DNA of 64,000 nt, from the NCBI RefSeq assembly GCF_001298445.1, contig NZ_CP012036.1:5767525-5831524 (forward strand), given 5' to 3'. Both the position numbers and the translations under genes were made by a program. This DNA is from Nostoc piscinale CENA21 (GTDB taxonomy: Bacteria; Cyanobacteriota; Cyanobacteriia; Cyanobacteriales; Nostocaceae). Positions 62,340 through 64,000 of the stretch are shown here, in pieces (the first letter of the stretch is position 1; each line of letters starts with the position of its first letter). The notes under the pieces were generated by a model that was not told the origin of the DNA, did not search any database, and saw only the letters and a program-made list of their open reading frames with translations.

Positions 62340-62581
62340 ATCAACCCAAAACACACACCATACGAAAAAGCTATAAACCCCAAAACTAGCTTTTTATTAA
62401 AACTCAAGGGAGTTTTGGGGCAAATAACAACCGCAACAGAAAAATAATAAAAAGACGCAGTAAAATCAAACAAACTCGTCGGGTTAATAGGTAATCTACC
62501 TAACCCGACCAAACATAGCATTACTATTAAAGACCAAACAACAATACTTTCTATCCATCCTAAAATTTGATTGATATTCAT
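62336..62581 (-). CDS. Small membrane protein, unknown
   Basis: 81 residues with two or three hydrophobic helices (SIVVWSLIVMLCLVGLG, FTASFYYFSVAVVIC, LVLGFIAFSYGVCFG). Its stop overlaps the stop of the converging gene by four bases. No ribosome site is evident. Small membrane proteins of this size are frequent in conjugative regions. Uncertain. Confidence 0.45.
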   Translation of the reverse strand: MNINQILGWIESIVVWSLIVMLCLVGLGRLPINPTSLFDFTASFYYFSVAVVICPKTPLSFNKKLVLGFIAFSYGVCFGLI

Positions 62582-62838
62582 AAAAAATCATTTATTACTA
62601 TATAAATTCACTTAAACATATTAAAATTCAATTTTATCAATACAATAATCCAGTAAATAGATTGCTTAATGAAAACTACACAAACTACCCTCATCACTTT
62701 GTAAATTTTTTAAAAACGATAATAAAGTTTTTAAATAAGCTGATTAATTTATAGTAACTGTAAAGATTAAAAAACAGTAAAAAGTAAGTGCTATAAGTAT
62801 TATTATCAGGGACAATACTAAACAAATCAGTGTGTAAT

Positions 62839-63627
62839 ATGAAACCTATTAATGTTGTCATCATTGAAAATGAGAACATATCTAGGGTTGGCGCGGCAGC
62901 GATATTATCTGAAACTGGTAAAATCCAGGTATGTGGCCTTGCTAAAACCGGAAAAAAAGGAATAGAAATTGTTGACCAACAAAAGCCAGATATCGTGGTG
63001 ATAAATATTGATTTACCTGATATCAATGGCACTGATGTCATAAGTTTAATTAAATGCAAACACACATCAATTAAAATAGTGGTGATGACTGCAAATAGCA
63101 GCAGAGACACTATTAACGCAGCAATTAATAATGGCGCAGACTGCTACTACTGTAAAAATAATGCCAGAGAAGAAGTAGGAGAAAGATTCATTGAAGCAGT
63201 AATGGCTGCATACAATAACGAATCATGGATTGACCCAACTATTAATCGCATTTTGATTGATAATCTGAGGTCAAATGACACAGCCGATAGAGATTCACTA
63301 GATTTGTTAAGTGATTTCTCTAATAAAGAAATTACAGTTCTCAAATTAGCGGCTGGTGGTATGAAAAATAATGAAATTGCCAATGTCATGTATGTTTCCG
63401 AAGGTACAGTCAGGTCATATTTACATAATTCATTTATCAAGTTAGGAGTCAAAGATAGATTAAACGCTATCCGCGAAGCTATGCGCCTGGGAATCCTCAG
63501 CTTTGCAGACATGAAAATCGAAGAAGAAGTTACTCAAGAAACCCATACAAGAGTCAAAACCAACCAAAATAGTCAAAAGGATACAACTAAAACGAGTAAT
63601 AAGGGATACAAAGGCTGGGTTGCTTAG
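62839..63627 (+). CDS. NarL/FixJ-type response regulator (REC-LuxR HTH)
   Basis: 262 residues from MKPINVVIIENENISRVG (an in-frame GTG nine bases earlier is less likely). The receiver has phospho-Asp in VVINIDLPDINGTDVIS, Thr in VVMTANSS and Lys in YYCKNNAREE; the usual acidic pair is E-N-E rather than D-D, so phosphorylation may be weakened. The LuxR helix-turn-helix is FSNKEITVLKLAAGGMKNNE followed by IANVMYVSEGTVRSYLHNSF (about 175-230). A polar tail (THTRVKTNQNSQKDTTKTSN) follows. No kinase is adjacent. It could control transfer or the preceding operon. Confidence 0.87.
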   Translation: MKPINVVIIENENISRVGAAAILSETGKIQVCGLAKTGKKGIEIVDQQKPDIVVINIDLPDINGTDVISLIKCKHTSIKIVVMTANSSRDTINAAINNGADCYYCKNNAREEVGERFIEAVMAAYNNESWIDPTINRILIDNLRSNDTADRDSLDLLSDFSNKEITVLKLAAGGMKNNEIANVMYVSEGTVRSYLHNSFIKLGVKDRLNAIREAMRLGILSFADMKIEEEVTQETHTRVKTNQNSQKDTTKTSNKGYKGWVA

Positions 63628-63631
63628 AAAA

Positions 63632-63958
63632 TTAATCAACTGCAATTATGCAGCCACCTGAATACTTCTTCTGCCGACGGCAAGTTTTAATAATGGCAGC
63701 GTTTCTAACATAAATACTACGTGCTACCTTACCTTCATTGGACTTAGCCCAATCCAGAAGCTTTTTATCTTCGGGTTGTAAAATGGCAGATCCAGAAGCC
63801 GCCTGCTGAAAAGTTACACTTCCAGCAATAGTCTTGTATGTAAAAACACCAATTGCAGATCCCAAAGCCAGTACAAAACCCAACACTCCCGCTACTTGTG
63901 CCAATCGCCAATTACTTATGCCCAAGAGAGGCAATGCGCCACCAGCTTGCTTAGTCAT
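63632..63958 (-). CDS. Membrane-anchored hypothetical protein, start uncertain
   Basis: 108 residues from an ATG at 63958 with AAGGA about ten bases upstream. The frame stays open to the window edge (KNAIAQAAKDLIK precedes the ATG), so the gene may begin further right. A hydrophobic helix, LAQVAGVLGFVLALGSAIGV, is followed by a polar domain with QPEDKKLLDWAKSNEGKVAR and two Cys near the end (TCRRQKKYSGGCIIAVD). It resembles a small periplasmic or exposed domain with one anchor. No family recognised. Confidence 0.5.
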   Translation of the reverse strand: MTKQAGGALPLLGISNWRLAQVAGVLGFVLALGSAIGVFTYKTIAGSVTFQQAASGSAILQPEDKKLLDWAKSNEGKVARSIYVRNAAIIKTCRRQKKYSGGCIIAVD

Positions 63959-64000
63959 CTTAATTAAATCCTTAGCGGCTTGGGCGATCGCATTTTTTTG

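Noticed and set aside
62694..63110. 138-residue minus-strand frame
   Set aside because: Covers the receiver domain of the NarL-type regulator on the other strand; no independent evidence.
1..64000. CRISPR arrays, rRNA, tRNA genes and a replication initiator
   Set aside because: No regularly spaced repeats, no recognisable RNA genes and no Rep-type protein were seen by eye; short or divergent ones could be missed.

Overview
The window looks like a mobile replicon (plasmid or integrative element) of a filamentous, probably Nostocales, cyanobacterium. The 8-bp palindrome GCGATCGC recurs throughout, there are short dispersed repeats ending in CGCTACGC-type sequence, and many genes are typically cyanobacterial (SmtA-like metallothionein, IsiB-type flavodoxin, hybrid kinases). 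Plasmid character comes from an actin-like ParM, a ParR-like partner, MobC, a relaxase and several insertion sequences. No replication initiator, rRNA, tRNA or CRISPR array was seen.

1-4.5 kb: a PaoABCD-type molybdenum aldehyde oxidoreductase set on the minus strand (PaoA, PaoB, broken PaoC, XdhC-type chaperone). 4.6-21.5 kb: a dense minus-strand stress block: YflT-like proteins, HdeD, ClpB (split), CbpM, a CbpA/DnaJ-type co-chaperone, two YfdX proteins, aldo/keto reductase, a triple-BON protein, DnaK, a DsbA-like thioredoxin, Hsp20, solo GroES and an Old Yellow Enzyme. The set (ClpB, Hsp20, YfdX, HdeD, thioredoxin, a TrkA-C remnant) recalls the locus of heat resistance (LHR/TLPQC) of proteobacteria. 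22-27 kb: metallothionein and a zwf-gnd operon with a membrane protein. 28-41 kb: hybrid kinase, large multi-REC regulator, single REC protein, glycosyltransferase, flavodoxin, zinc alcohol dehydrogenase with a collapsed second copy, and a polyketide-cyclase-like protein. 40.8-45 kb: nested insertion sequences next to a PEP-synthase fragment.

45-64 kb: plasmid backbone. Tandem small paralogues, parM, a parR-like gene with surrounding repeats, mobC and relaxase, then an AT-rich module built around a giant protein (about 2,580 residues if one frameshift is bridged). Its N-terminal part carries the signatures of a two-barrel RNA polymerase of the QDE-1/RdRP/YonO type (DYDGD motif). Its C-terminal part carries AlkB-like dioxygenase, ASCH-like, NADAR-like and SLOG-like segments. 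This is the most unusual object here.

Two themes cross the window. First, control regions look copied between genes: a 29-bp element lies upstream of hsp20, groES, the OYE gene and the zwf-gnd operon; the dnaK leader is duplicated upstream of flavodoxin; a ~150-bp leader is shared by the glycosyltransferase and SRPBCC genes. Second, about ten otherwise good genes are broken by a single-base indel, nearly always one base too many in a homopolymer, which suggests either assembly error or poly-A slippage. All functions are inferred from sequence reading; no database search was run.
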